Shown: one piece after another, positions 48,052 to 59,954 of the stretch
How positions within the stretch are numbered: position 1 is the first letter of the stretch
Layout of the letters: every line of letters starts with the position of its first letter
Source: Symsagittifera roscoffensis
Taxonomy: Eukaryota; Xenacoelomorpha; Acoela; Convolutidae
DNA length: 64,000 bases
Direction: 5' to 3'
Assembly: GCF_963678635.1 (NCBI RefSeq)
Contig: NC_087062.1
Coordinates: 26,438,833-26,502,832, forward strand
The notes under the pieces: model-generated
Seen by the model: only the letters and a program-made list of their open reading frames with translations
Database searches by the model: none
What the model was told of the DNA's origin: nothing
Position numbers and translations under genes: made by a program

Positions 48052-50447
48052 CCGAAAAAAGAATAAGGGTAGCCGTCTCCTGAAAAAAAGTCGCATACAA
48101 GTTTTCGATCGCAGCAATAAGTTTTTTGTTGAAAACGGGTTTTCTTTCTGCGTGTAGTGTTGAAAAAGAGTTAGCTTGAAAAAACTATTACTGATTTCAG
48201 TAACTTGCAAAAATTATTTTTGAAATTGTAAAGTTAATTTTTGTTAAACTGTTTTTGATCTTTTCTTTTTGATTTTTGAAAGTTTTCGGGCTCGAGTGCT
48301 AGAGTTTCAAAACTGCTTAACAACGAAATATTTTGTTTTATAATTTTATTTACTTTTTAGACTATCTACTCGCTCACTTTACTTGTTCCAAATTAGACTG
48401 AAAACTTAAAACGGCTAGGGGTTTAACCATTGTATATCAATCAATCTATTCTGATAATTGTTTATGGTGATTGGATTAATAACCTGAACAAATTGAGCGC
48501 AAAAAAAAGAAAAATTGACCAACACAGGAGCCGATTTAGGTAACCTAATTGGTCAACTTAAAAGTATCATAAGGATTTCGGAAAAATATGTGGAGATCAG
48601 CCTTCTTATTAAAATTAACCATAAATTCGTTCATACTTTAACCACATCTTTAAATTTTCTAAAACAGATCTGGAAACAACCTAAGTACTCAAAAAATTAC
48701 ACGCTAAAATACTTTGATGAGAAATTTCACGATTTCAGGGGCAGATTTATGGTAGAGATCAGCCAAAATGTTTGGTTGACCTGAAAAAGATCAACCATAT
48801 TTCAAAACATAGAATGAAGATCAGCCTTCCACCTTAACAACATCATAGAACTGTTCCTACTTGAATCATACCTGAAAAAGATCTGGAAAAAAATTAAAAT
48901 TTTAGAAAACACCATAAATTGATTTCAGAGATCATTAGGTTTACTGAAATTTGTTGCTCAAATTGTGATACAGCAATTCTAAGGCAGATATGTTCAGCGT
49001 GGCAAATACTAGTTAAAGACTAGTTGAGTTATTTGAACGCTTATTTCAAACAGCAAATATTTTGCAAAAAAGAAGAAACTTACTTTAACTCGGTCTTTGT
49101 CTACCATAGCTAGCTACGCTACGGATAACTTTAATTTGCATATATTAAGATGAGAATTAACTCAATCCAACAATAAGGACCGTTAATTGGTTAATCTGCG
49201 TGAAACGCATCAATTCTCGGGTTGACCTCGACCTCCATAGACCAAAAATGCTAACCATACAATTCCATAAACGAAGTCTATGAAACAATACTACTAATAC
49301 AAACTCAATACATTTTGCTAAAATGGTGTCATCGAATTTTCGAAGAAATTTTTTCTTAATTTAGCATAAAATTCGGTGTATCCTACTTAATAAAAAAGAA
49401 AAACTTTTTGTCAAAAAAAATGCTATTCATACAAACTCTTTATATGGAAATTGTATCACCAGCATTTTTTTGATTGCGACAACAAAATTTTTTTTGAAAT
49501 TGCCCCCAAAATTTTTTTTTTCAACCGCAACTTGAAATTTGTACTCACAAAATATTTTTCGCATTCAAAAAATTGCATTCAAAAATTAGTTTAAGATTAG
49601 TTTTAAACTAGTTTTAGAACATAATCCTGGATACACTAATCTTGGTTTTTTTTTCCTTTTCGCTTGATAATTTTTTTTAAAAACGGTTAAAGTTCATCTT
49701 TTTTTTTGTATGACATGTTTATGTTTGCCTTGATCAATGTCTGGTAATTTGAAAGTTCAATTTTTAAAAATAATCACCTTTGAAAAATTTTGCCAAAATT
49801 TAAAAGTTTGATACTTTCGTTATATTATTTATGTGAGGCAGAAGTAAGACATTTCAGGCCGTTTCCAAGGCATTTTTTATGCAAAATGGTCAAAACTTAG
49901 GCTACTCTACGTTTGAGTAACCAACGTTTTTGTCACTTGAGTTGTTGAGTTCGGTTAGGAACACAACCAAAAAATTTTGAGAAATTAAGTTGTAAAAAAT
50001 CAGTATTTTTGGTTTGTGGTTAATCCATATCAGAAAAATTACTAATCATACACCTTTCAGGCAATTTTCTGCTCTTATTGATTTGCTTGAAAAGTGTATG
50101 ATTAGCATTTTTCCATATACAAAAAATTTTATGACTTGCATTTTTCGTCAGCCCGGGATTTTATTCATCGAGAAAAATTTTGTGGCAATTTGGAATCCCT
50201 GCAAATTTCGCCCAAATAGCAGTGAAATAGCAAAAAGTAAAACAAACAACAGTTCATACGCCACCTTTGCAAGCAATTTGTAAAAAAAACCTACTTATAG
50301 AATTTCAAGAAGCCCAACACATTAAAGCTAATATGGTCGAAGCAAAACGCAAACGTTTGAATTATACACAAATTCGAGTCAAAGCTGAACTGATTTAAAG
50401 ACAGAAATTGCCACAGAGTTTAAACAAAAAACGAGACTGCTTGTATC

Positions 50448-52420
50448 AAAGCATAGCCTTGAAGGTTCCGATTGTAATTTCAGATAACCAGTTATTTTTT
50501 CAAAACTAAAAATTTTTCCCCTACAAAGTATATTTCCAAGTAATAATCTTTGCATCCAATCTGACACATTGCTTAAATCAATTTTAAAGTTTCTGAACTG
50601 GTTTTAGCAGGATAATTACGCAAAAATTGTCGTGCGCTAACAAAAAAAACTAATTTTTTTTTTCGTGAAATAAAAAACATTAAAATTTCTCAAGTAAACG
50701 ATACAAGCCTGCTCGAAAAATCAGACTCGAATGTAAAGCTCCGAATAATCCGATTGCCCTTAAATTAGTCGAAAATCTTTTTTGAGAAGGGAATTTTTCA
50801 CCAACTATGAACTTTAGGCTGATAAGATCACGTTTTGAGTGTTAAAATTAGAAACGTAAATGAAATCAAGAAGCCATTAGCCTAATGTCTCAATTCAACT
50901 TGGAACGATTTTCTAGAGCTGGATCTACACCTTCAGCGTCAAATTCCAAAACGAGCAGTTTAGGAAGGATTCGCGGCATGTTTATATAGTGATGGGCGCA
51001 CTCGGCAGGAACCATTATTATTCAGGGATCCTTCGAGAGGAAATATTCTTTTGGTAATTAATCAGAAAAAACGCCACCCGAGTATATTTTTTCCTCACTT
51101 TTTTCGAAAGCCGGAACAAAAATCTCTATATGAGTTTAGACCCCAGGCATGAATATCTCTCAAATGGTATTCAAATTTCAAAAATGGTTTGATTAAAAAA
51201 CGAAATTGGCCTTAAGAAAAAACCAAAGCGTAAACTTTTCGTCACTTTCTTGGAACGTTGAAACACAAATTGAATTTAGTCGTAGTTTAAAAAAAAACAT
51301 CATCCCAGGTTGGTTGTTTTGTTAAAATAATTAGCGTAGAAGCCGATTTAAAATCAATTTAGAAAATAGCGTAACATCCATTGTTTGAAATCCGCTCATT
51401 AACATCCGTTTTAGTAAATTCAATGAAGTACGCAAACATATCGGGGCTCTTTCTCTTTCATCGCAGGAAATGAAATTCTAGGCAGTTACTTTCACGTTTT
51501 CATATCGTCTAACCAAACCCTTTACCGCTTAAGTTGCAAGAACCAAGCAATTAACAAAATTAAAGATGATAATCAAGGCTAGTTCTTTTATCAGCAGTGA
51601 ACAGAAATTATCTTCCCTTTCCTAAAGAACCATTGCTGTGCAAGCAAGTTATTTCCTAAACTGAGGGCTTTTCAAGCTTCAGAGCCTTTAAAAACTACTA
51701 GTATATGGTTTTTTTTTCTAAACTCTTATTGGTATTTATTTAAAACTAAGGGCCTACAATGAGCTGAACACTAATCAAGTTAAGAAATCCTCATAGTAAT
51801 TGAGAACCCTTGAAATGGCCCATTTGTGCTGTAGTTACACCCAAAAATTGTTGCTTTTTTACCAAAAATTCTTTTTTATTGGATAAGAAAGTGATATATT
51901 AGCATGGGTGGTGCATTTTTGTGTCAACACAAAAGATTGTAAACAGGATATACATGACAAATTTTTTTAACAGGATCAATAAGAAATTCATCCTCTAAAT
52001 GAAAATGGCAACAAGACTGTTCGTATCAGAGCGAAGCCCTGAATGTTTTGACTGCCTTTCAAGGTCTATGGAGCAGTGTTTTTATGGAAAATAATGATGA
52101 AATTTAACAAAAAAAAACTAAAAATGTTTTTACAAATCAAAATTGAAAAAAGTTTGAGATTCTTTGTAAAAATCATAGTAAATAATTTCACTCTATTCAC
52201 GTAACATTTATTACCATTCATGACAAATAGCGGGCCTTAATCAATTTGGAACGATGTTTAAGACGGATTTAACCTCCAGGATTAAACTATCACGGGTAAA
52301 TGTTTTTTTTTAAAGTTTGGTTTCAGAACAACAATAACTTTCGAATAGTATAAACCAAGATTTCTCATATCAAGTCAAAGCCCTGAAAGTTTCAACTGTT
52401 TCACGGCGGCATCTTGGGGA
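50448..52420 (+). repeat. dispersed short repeat copies (50448, 52024, 52370; also 62763 and 63225)
   Basis: The core is GTATCAGAGCAAAGCCCTGAA.GTT...ACTGCCTTTCAAGGTCTATGGAG, found in five diverged copies at the listed starts. The complete core is seen at 52024-52080 and 63225-63280. A repeat family of unknown type. Confidence 0.55.
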
Positions 52421-54093
52421 TGTCGAGTTTATGAAGTTCAAAATTCTAGTTGCTTTAGAAAAAAGGTGCTGAATTTGTTGGCAATAGGAAGGTAAATTTT
52501 ATTTGAAGGCAGCGAATATGCGGGTAACAAAAATCAGAGTCATCTAAAACCACAAGGTGACAGAGATTTCACAAAAAATTTTTCTTTTGTAATTATAAAA
52601 AGTCAAGAAATTATTTTCTTGCTCTTAAATCTAGCAGAAACACCGACTGTCTTTGCCGATTAATTGGTCACGAATAGTTTTTAGTTAATGAAATAGCGAC
52701 GAACTATAAATCTGAGAATGAAGCTATCAAACTTTAAATGTTTAAATTTGAGTTCTGGTCAGAATTTATAAAACCAATAAGCTTGCCTGCCTCAATTCAA
52801 TTTGGACAAAATAATGCACCTTTGCACTTTCAGCATTAACATATTGAACAATCACTTTATTCATACTAATTTCACTTTTACATTTAAGTCACGATAGTAT
52901 AGTGACCGAAAATGAAAGGATCGAACACGAAGATCAAGGGATCGATCACACGATAGTATGATTCTTTTGAAATTTGGTCTGAATAAAACGATATCACCCA
53001 AAGCATACATATTCCTTACTTTCTTTGAAAGTCGGAGCAAAAATCCAGCCAAAAGTTTCATATTAACAGTCAAAATTTGTCTGGAGAAAAAAATCACCCA
53101 CGCTTAAGTGTTTCTTCACATTTCCATTCTGTTTGTCGCTTTTTCAGTTTCTTAACCCCCGCGTAAATTAGAAAAAAAGTATTGTTGAAATATTGCTCAT
53201 GCGGCAGTTTGCATGTAAAAAATGTAGCAGCAATTAATTCATTGGTTTATGCTGACTCGTTTTGTTTCAGTTTAAAATATCAAAAGCTATTTTCAGTAGA
53301 CTTTTAAAAAATGAGTTTTCGAAAAAAATCAAAGTTGGAACAAGAAAAGAGCCGAATATTTTATGCACGATACATAGGTAATTGAAAACTTTGCTGATAC
53401 TAATTTGTTAACTTCGCTAAAATCGTCCGGCAAGCAGTTTAGAATCTGAAGTTAAGCCCGTTTACAATCACATAGCAAAAATAATCGCGCAGCAGATTTG
53501 ACTAAAAAAATTGTTCGTGTTCAACGACGGTTGAGTTGCTTCGAGATAAACTTTTATGAAAAATTGTTTATAAATCTAACACCGGAAATGAGAAAAAAAA
53601 TAAGGTTGAAGTAGAATGAATAGTGAGATACTATATTTGAGTGGAATACCATCACTGATGAAGGCCCCACCGATGAAATTTATGTTAGATGATTACACGC
53701 ACCGAGCGCCCATGGATCATAATCGATTATATTGTCATAATATGGTCAGCATCTATAAAATGACAAAAATAATCGATTATAATCCATTAAAAATGGATTA
53801 AAATCCTAATATTTTTTATCCCAATAAAATCCATTATAATCGATTATAATCAATTTTAATGGATTTTTTCGAGAGCTTATTCATGAAATTTACAATTTTG
53901 TTCAAAATTATCTCATTTCCTGTTTAGTGTAGTTGCTACGTGTTATGTTTCATAAAATGTTACCTTTAAGAAAAAAATTTGTAAATTTTTTGTCTCTACT
54001 TTTTCTAACTCATCGCAGTTTAACACTTCATTTTACCCCCCCCCCCTCCAAGCAAGTTAAGCCCCCAGTACCCAGTATACTACCACCCAAAAA

Positions 54094-54293
54094 NNNNNNN
54101 NNNNNNNNNNNNNNNNNNNNNNNNNNNNNNNNNNNNNNNNNNNNNNNNNNNNNNNNNNNNNNNNNNNNNNNNNNNNNNNNNNNNNNNNNNNNNNNNNNNN
54201 NNNNNNNNNNNNNNNNNNNNNNNNNNNNNNNNNNNNNNNNNNNNNNNNNNNNNNNNNNNNNNNNNNNNNNNNNNNNNNNNNNNNNNNNNNNNN
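54094..54293. other. assembly gap (200 N)
   Basis: A run of exactly 200 N, preceded by a C-rich stretch. Frames crossing it are meaningless. Confidence 0.98.
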
Positions 54294-54700
54294 ATTTATA
54301 GTTTTAATGTGCAAATGTGATTGTTCTTTCATTGAAAGCGTTCAAATTTTTTTTTCAGAAGAAAAAAATTAATAATTTCTCAGTTTTTTGTTTCGACCCC
54401 CTCTTAGACAGCCAAGACTCATGGCGTCGGGTGGATGTTGTGTAGAAATTTGTAAGGAGAGCAGGTGCGGTGTTATATTGAAACCCATTCAATCGTAATT
54501 CTGATTCCAAAAAGGTGTTTCGGAAACGTTCCGTTTTGAGACCCGAGTATGTTCGTTTCTGAGACCAATTTTCATTTAATTTTCAGACTTTCTCTCTCCT
54601 AACTCGACTTAGCACCACCAATTCGTGCGAAACCTTCATTTTCTTATACCAGCTTTAACCCTCTATTGATACCATCTTTTTTTAAACTATCTAATGATAC
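54294..54700. other. noncoding flank of element D
   Basis: No feature seen in about 400 bp. Confidence 0.4.
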
Positions 54701-54953
54701 TGTGATATGCGTTGCGATATCAGTTGAAAACAAGTTGTAATTCAATACTTTATTTTTACTATTGAATTTAGGTTTTCTTATTCTTTTGTTTTGTTGTTGT
54801 ACTGAGAGTTAGATCAATGAATTCTGATCTCTCGCTTAATCTCAGTGTCATCACTCACGTATGACCTTGAGCATACCATACAGTAATGATTAAGCACCAA
54901 AGGTTAGCTGTACATACGTATATAAATACTGCTACTGCAGTAGCGGTATGACA
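54701..54953 (-). repeat. 3' LTR of element D
   Basis: 253 bp. On the minus strand TGTCATACCGC ... CGCATATCACA. Confidence 0.9.
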
Positions 54954-54963
54954 CACCCCCCTC
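54954..54963 (-). promoter_or_regulatory. polypurine tract of element D
   Basis: The minus strand reads GAGGGGGGTG directly before the 3' LTR start TGTCATACC. Confidence 0.7.
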
Positions 54964-55077
54964 GGTGGAAGAAATAAATTATACAACATAAGTAGGATAA
55001 TTTATTTAAAAAGAGTTCAATATACTCAGTTCAAAGAAAGTCTCTTGGTTAATTGACGATTTTAGATTATGGACTTT

Positions 55078-55809
55078 TCAGTTTTCGTCCAGCTCTATTT
55101 CCCAACTCGGGTTCCAATCGACTCCCTCGTCTTGTGTAGCGTATCCGAATTTTCGCATGAACAGATGTCTTTCGAGTCGTCGCACTTTTGATTCCATTGG
55201 TTTGTCGTTTCGATCTTTGAAATCTCTCAGTTGACTTCTGTATTCTTTAAGTGCCTCCTTTAAAAGACCTCCCCCTGTGAGATTTTCTGATATTTCTTTA
55301 ATTGAGTGCTTTATCGGATCTCCGAATCGTTTAGGTTCTTTGTTTTTCGTTTGTCTGGAGCTTCGTCTAACACCTGACTCTTCCGTACTTGATTCGTCCG
55401 AAAATCCTTGTGGTGGTTCGAAATTTGTGTCCATTTCCGAACTTTGTTGTGGATTTCCTCGAATTTCGTCCGCAACTCGCTGTACTCCTCTTAACAATTG
55501 GTCCGCGTACTTCTCCCATTCGGACGGCGCTAAATTGCGATTGTGAAATGTGTCGACTATGTCTTCTAAAGGAGTGTGAGAGTCAATGCATTTCAATTTC
55601 GGCCGCTGTTTAGCCTTTGGCGTAGAACTGGACTGAATTTTGGTGTCTACTCTTTCCGGCTTAGATGTCGATTGCTCTTGTTCCGGGTTGGCTGCAGTCG
55701 CAGTTTGGCTTGTCCCCTGTTGCTGCTTGTTTCGGCCTTTCTTTTCCTTTCCGCTCTTCTCCGGCTTGTCTGTGTTATTTTCTTCTATAGTTGATTTTGG
55801 GCCCGCCAA
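55078..55809 (-). CDS. element D pol C-terminal tail
   Basis: 243 codons on the minus strand without an ATG start, continuing the preceding frame after a shift at a run of A near 55790. Lys/Gln/Ser-rich and probably disordered. Contains RRSSRQTKNKEPKRFGDPIK, the basic 'RRSxRxxxxPKRFGD' phrase common at the end of gypsy integrases. Ends with acidic ELDEN. Confidence 0.7.
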   Translation of the reverse strand: MAGPKSTIEENNTDKPEKSGKEKKGRNKQQQGTSQTATAANPEQEQSTSKPERVDTKIQSSSTPKAKQRPKLKCIDSHTPLEDIVDTFHNRNLAPSEWEKYADQLLRGVQRVADEIRGNPQQSSEMDTNFEPPQGFSDESSTEESGVRRSSRQTKNKEPKRFGDPIKHSIKEISENLTGGGLLKEALKEYRSQLRDFKDRNDKPMESKVRRLERHLFMRKFGYATQDEGVDWNPSWEIELDEN

Positions 55810-56698
55810 ATTGGGGTTTTGCTCTTTTGACTGCCAGATTCAGACCTCCCCCGGCTTCTGTGTCCTTAGAAGTAACTATTGTTTGGCTTTTCTGAAAACG
55901 CTCTGTGGGATTCATTGCATCTGTGATTTCCATTTCTCCTTGAAGTTCGTCTTCTGATCCCAGCTCCTCAAGTAATTCTGGAGAACTGATTCTCTTAAAC
56001 TTTTTTGTAGGTTCCAACGATGGACTTTTACTCGTGCTTCGCTGATTTTCTTGTGTCAGTACCGTTTTCGATTGTGCTATATCCGATTTCCTATAAATCG
56101 AACCGGCCGATGTCTTTATTGTTGAGTCCGTTTCTGAAGCGATTTTCCCTTTTAGTGTTCTGGTTAAGGCTTGTCCGCTTTTCCTTAGTGGGTCCTTTCG
56201 GAGTATTGTCTTGGGTGGTGATTTACATTGATTTTCTACTTTGTCCTCCACAAATCCTTTCTCCCAAGAGTAGATCATTTCCTTTCGAAGGTTGGGATTG
56301 AGTAGCCCTGTCTCGTCCACTAATTTCCTGATATCGTTTTTAGCCGCGTCCCTTCTTTCGTTGTTCCAACGGGCGTTCGCCTCCAACAATTCCTTTAGAG
56401 CTTTGGCCCTTTCTTTGTCTCTGTCCGATGTTAACTGATGCTTGTGCAGTGGGCTTGTATCCCTGCTAAGTTGTCCCTTGCGCACTATTTTGAGATTCTC
56501 TCTCGACTGGTCAATTCTCCGTTTCAGTTGGGAGGCCGTCAGTGCTGAGCGTTCCAAGTGTTGTTTGTCTAAATAATCAGAATTATTTAAAAACCTATCC
56601 CTCACAATTTTAAATTCTGGTTTTGGTAGTCTGCCGAAATCTGCTTGAAACGGGGATACTTGAATTGTTTTCTGCTTGTTCCACCGTAAATCTCTCAT
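55775..56698 (-). CDS. element D integrase, post-core segment
   Basis: 307 codons starting in the last core helices (WNKQKTIQVSPFQADFGRLPK) and continuing into a long charged, largely helical or disordered stretch. No GPY/F module is obvious. It overlaps the C-terminal tail piece in a different frame. Confidence 0.7.
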   Translation of the reverse strand: MRDLRWNKQKTIQVSPFQADFGRLPKPEFKIVRDRFLNNSDYLDKQHLERSALTASQLKRRIDQSRENLKIVRKGQLSRDTSPLHKHQLTSDRDKERAKALKELLEANARWNNERRDAAKNDIRKLVDETGLLNPNLRKEMIYSWEKGFVEDKVENQCKSPPKTILRKDPLRKSGQALTRTLKGKIASETDSTIKTSAGSIYRKSDIAQSKTVLTQENQRSTSKSPSLEPTKKFKRISSPELLEELGSEDELQGEMEITDAMNPTERFQKSQTIVTSKDTEAGGGLNLAVKRAKPQFGGPKINYRRK

Positions 56699-56722
56699 TA
56701 TAGTGCTGAGACATAGTTTGAT

Positions 56723-57678
56723 TTATTTATTATTTTCTTCGAGCATCATCACTCCCAGTCTTCTTTTTATAGTTTGGATTGTACGTTCGACCAAACCACA
56801 ACCTCTGTGGTCCCCCACCGGACAAAATTTTTGCTCGATATTGAATTCCGAACAGAATTTTTTTAGCGTTTTCCCCTTAAAGCCTGAAAATTGGTCCGAA
56901 CGAATTGATTCAGGGACTCCATGTGTGTCAATATATGATCTCAAGAATTTTACTGTGCACTTTCCACTTGTGGATTTCGTAACCTTCACTGATGGAAATT
57001 TTGAGAATCGATCTATAGCTACTAAAAGGTAGATTTTTTTCCTTTTTGATTTTCTATAGGCCCCGCGTCGTCTAATTGTACCTCCTGTCCCGGCTGCGTG
57101 AGCAGTGGCAGTGGTTTTGACGAATTTTTCGAAATAAGGTATTTTACATTCTTACCATATCTGGTACAGCTACGGCACTCCTCTGCCAAATTCACGATGT
57201 CCTTATTCATATGAGGCCACCACAGATATTGCGCTGCTCCCAACATAGCCTCCTGGCCTGGATGCCCTCGATGTAATCGTTTCAGGACAGCTTGTCTTAG
57301 TTGTACTGGAACTGCTAGCCGGTTATTCACCAAGATGCAGTCGTCTTGAACTGCCATCTGTGACCACAACGGATTTGTATAAGGTCCCATCAGTTCAAAT
57401 CCTTGTTTGTCCCCTCTTTCGATCACTCGTCTGAGGCGGTCCATCCACGTATCCTCTGTGGTCAATTCTGCTAGTAAACTTTTGTCGAACAGTTTTGCTA
57501 GATTGTCCAAGGTCTCTACTTGTTGCTGCTTTTGCAGTTTCGTTTTTCCCAGTCCCTTTGGCGGTTCTATTGAGCACACTTCCTCTTCACTCTCCGCCTC
57601 TTCTGTGGTTGTTAGGTCCATCTCTATTACTTGCACCTCACTGAGTTTCCGTTCCGCCGATGCGATCGGTTTAGTCAC
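56723..57678 (-). CDS. element D integrase: zinc-binding region and catalytic core
   Basis: Two pieces, 57678-57022 and 56989-56723, separated by a one-base frame change in an A-rich run near 57040. Zinc region: LHRGHPGQEAM ... CRSCTRYGK. Core: VQLDDAGPI (Asp), IRSDQFSGF (Asp), GCGLVERTIQ (Glu). The DDE triad is present. The N-terminal ~90 residues are an acidic linker. Confidence 0.85.
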
Positions 57679-58076
57679 TGCTGAACTTGAATTGTGTTCC
57701 GAGCTGCCCTGACTTCTTGGGTGTGTGCCACCAGTTCTCTATTTTCCTGAACATTGTCTTCTCCGCCTATTAGCTGCCAGAATGAGAGTAGTCTTTGATC
57801 CGCTTCTCTTTGTTGATCCGGTTCTAGCTGCCATTTCACCCGTGATGCATGTCGTGTTTCACTGTCGGAGCTATCTCTGTTTTTCCGGCCCCCTCGAATT
57901 ATTTTTCTTGTATGCGGAACTGTCTCTGTGATCTCCTCCTCTTCCGAAAGTTCATTTGTGTTGGATAGTGAGCGGTTCCACTTTGGGTCCATTAGACTCT
58001 CCTCGCGCTCCTCATTCCGCCATTCTTGTGGTGAGCTCGACCACCAGTCGTATGATCTGTTTCCGTTTCCTGACAT
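57675..58076 (-). CDS. element D pol: linker between RNase H and integrase
   Basis: About 133 polar, charged residues (NELSEEEEITETVPHTRKI) leading to the integrase frame with a small overlap. No domain recognised. It probably belongs to the same polyprotein, interrupted at 58077-58172 by a frame change. Confidence 0.5.
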   Translation of the reverse strand: MSGNGNRSYDWWSSSPQEWRNEEREESLMDPKWNRSLSNTNELSEEEEITETVPHTRKIIRGGRKNRDSSDSETRHASRVKWQLEPDQQREADQRLLSFWQLIGGEDNVQENRELVAHTQEVRAARNTIQVQQ

Positions 58077-58172
58077 CTCGATCCTTGAGTATGTTTTTTT
58101 TTTAATTTCCGGTACTGGTTGTTTTATGATTTTGAATTTATTTAAGACTGACTGTTTGTTGGGTTGATTTGA

Positions 58173-59831
58173 CTAAAAAGTGATTTGCTTATGTTGAACT
58201 GTTGTGTTTTGCTGTTTTTGCGGTCGTGAAAACTGTTTTCTCTCGTTCCGGTCGAGCTTTGTTCGGTTTTGACCGTTTTGGTTGCTATAGCAACCATTAC
58301 TTGATGACTGTTTCTTAGCATTCCTTCTAGAACATTCTAGAACGTTTTCGTTCCGGTTGAGCGACCCAATTTCTTTAAGCCTACTGTTCCAGCAGTCGAA
58401 CGCTTCATGAAAGGAGTTTATTGTCGCTACTACAAACTTTTCGTCTAATTCTGATTCGGGCCAGGGATCATTGAAGGGATCACGCGATAAATAATCAACT
58501 ATGCCCATGTCCCTCCCCGGAATGTGAACTATTTTGAACTGATATGGCAGTAACCGGTCAACCCACCGGGTTAAACGTGATTGGTAGGTCTTGTTTGATT
58601 TGTTGACATCCAATGCTGTTGTAAGCGCTTTATGGTCAGTTGCAATAATAAATGTTGTCCCCAGGAGGTAGTGTTTATATCTATCTACTGCCCAAACAAC
58701 TGCCAATAACTCCAATTCATTTGCTGAATATTTTTTCTCTTGGGCATTTAGGTATCGGGATGCGAATGAAATTGGGACCCACAGGCCTTCATCATTTTGT
58801 TGTTCTAAAGTAGCCCCTAACCCATCATGGCTAGCATCGCATTTAACTCGTGTTTCCCGAGTCGCATCGTAATAATGTACTTTTGTTATACCTGCCACAG
58901 CTTCTTTTATAGCATTAAACACTACGGTGTGTTCCTCCCCCCACTCAAATTTTTTCACCGGGAGTTTCATGTTTTTTAACTTTTTCTTTTGATTCTCTTC
59001 TTTTAGAAGTGGTCTTAATTTTTCAGTCAGACTTGCTGCGTTAGGTATAAATTTGGCTAACTGATTTATGCTTACCAGGAATGACCTTAGCTGTTTAAGC
59101 AATTTCGGCGGGTTTAAATTTACTACTGCTTCCGTTTTAGTGATTTTTGGTCTAACTCCTGCCTCTGAGATATGATGACCCAACCAATTCACTTCTTGTT
59201 TGAAAAATTCGCATTTTGATAGTTTCAACGCCAAATTTTCCGCATCCAATTTTTTTAATACTGCTTCTACCAAATTTGCATGTTCAATTTCACTTCCCTT
59301 TGACACAATAAGTATGTCATCCAGAAAACAGAACGTGTTTTTAGCGTGGTTGATGGTTCTGTCCATAGCCTTTTGAAATTCAGCTGGCATATCTGCTAAA
59401 CAATAGAACCCTGTCAAGAATCTGTAGGTTCCAGTTGCTTTTCCACCAACAATGTTGAAGTTGCATTGTCTAGCTGTATCTGCAGCCAATTTTAATTGAC
59501 TGTACGCATATTTCAAATTTAACACCGAAAAATATAGCGTACCTTTTTTGTTTTCAGTTACAATCTGGCTTACCCCATCAATGAGTTCATCTACATTTGG
59601 CATTTGGTATTTGTTTTTGAACAATTGTCTATTGATTGGTTTTGCATCCATTGCCAATTTTATTGAATCGTCCTTCTTTACTGTTATCACAATCGGAGCG
59701 ATAAAGCAATCACTTGTACATTTATCAAGTTTTGTTATATGACCTTCTGTCAACAACTTCTCGATTTCTTTTTCGACTTTATCTTGTATGTGAATTGGGA
59801 TTCTTCTCGCCCCTTTTCTTGGATCGGACAT
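58173..59831 (-). CDS. element D reverse transcriptase and RNase H
   Basis: 552 codons from an ATG. RT: IAPIVITVKKDDSIKLAMDA, LYFSVLNLKYAYSQLKL (Asn in place of the usual Asp in motif A, DLK to NLK), FLDDILIV (FLDD box), VNWLGHHISEAGV. RNase H: VKCDASHDGLGATL (Asp), NELELLAVVW (Glu), IATDHKALT (Asp), MGIVDYLSRDP. The motif A Asp-to-Asn change would remove a catalytic metal ligand, so RT is probably inactive as read. Confidence 0.9.
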   Translation of the reverse strand: MSDPRKGARRIPIHIQDKVEKEIEKLLTEGHITKLDKCTSDCFIAPIVITVKKDDSIKLAMDAKPINRQLFKNKYQMPNVDELIDGVSQIVTENKKGTLYFSVLNLKYAYSQLKLAADTARQCNFNIVGGKATGTYRFLTGFYCLADMPAEFQKAMDRTINHAKNTFCFLDDILIVSKGSEIEHANLVEAVLKKLDAENLALKLSKCEFFKQEVNWLGHHISEAGVRPKITKTEAVVNLNPPKLLKQLRSFLVSINQLAKFIPNAASLTEKLRPLLKEENQKKKLKNMKLPVKKFEWGEEHTVVFNAIKEAVAGITKVHYYDATRETRVKCDASHDGLGATLEQQNDEGLWVPISFASRYLNAQEKKYSANELELLAVVWAVDRYKHYLLGTTFIIATDHKALTTALDVNKSNKTYQSRLTRWVDRLLPYQFKIVHIPGRDMGIVDYLSRDPFNDPWPESELDEKFVVATINSFHEAFDCWNSRLKEIGSLNRNENVLECSRRNAKKQSSSNGCYSNQNGQNRTKLDRNERKQFSRPQKQQNTTVQHKQITF

Positions 59832-59954
59832 AATGGATATTTAAATTTTGAACTGACATTGTGATTTTTCGAAATGCATTGTCTTTCAAATAGGTTTTTA
59901 AATTGAGTGAAAAATTTTCCTTTCCAACCTTCTGACTGCTCGCACATGAGCACG

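Larger units (their letters stand above)
45900..54093. other. long gene-free region
   Basis: AT-rich DNA with no supported gene. It contains loosely repeated GATTCATGG/CATGGATAATTCA-type phrases at 46330-47350, a foldback at 47998-48051, AATCGATTATAATCC palindromic runs at 53700-53860, and copies of the AAGCCCTGAA repeat near 50450, 52030 and 52380. Short open frames here look accidental. Confidence 0.45.

Noticed and set aside
48515-50283. Short open frames of about 90 codons
   Set aside because: AT-rich composition, no splice context, no domain and no repeat relation. Expected by chance in a 13-kb gene-free stretch.
53933-54332. Open frames on both strands across 54094-54293
   Set aside because: They consist of unknown bases in an assembly gap.
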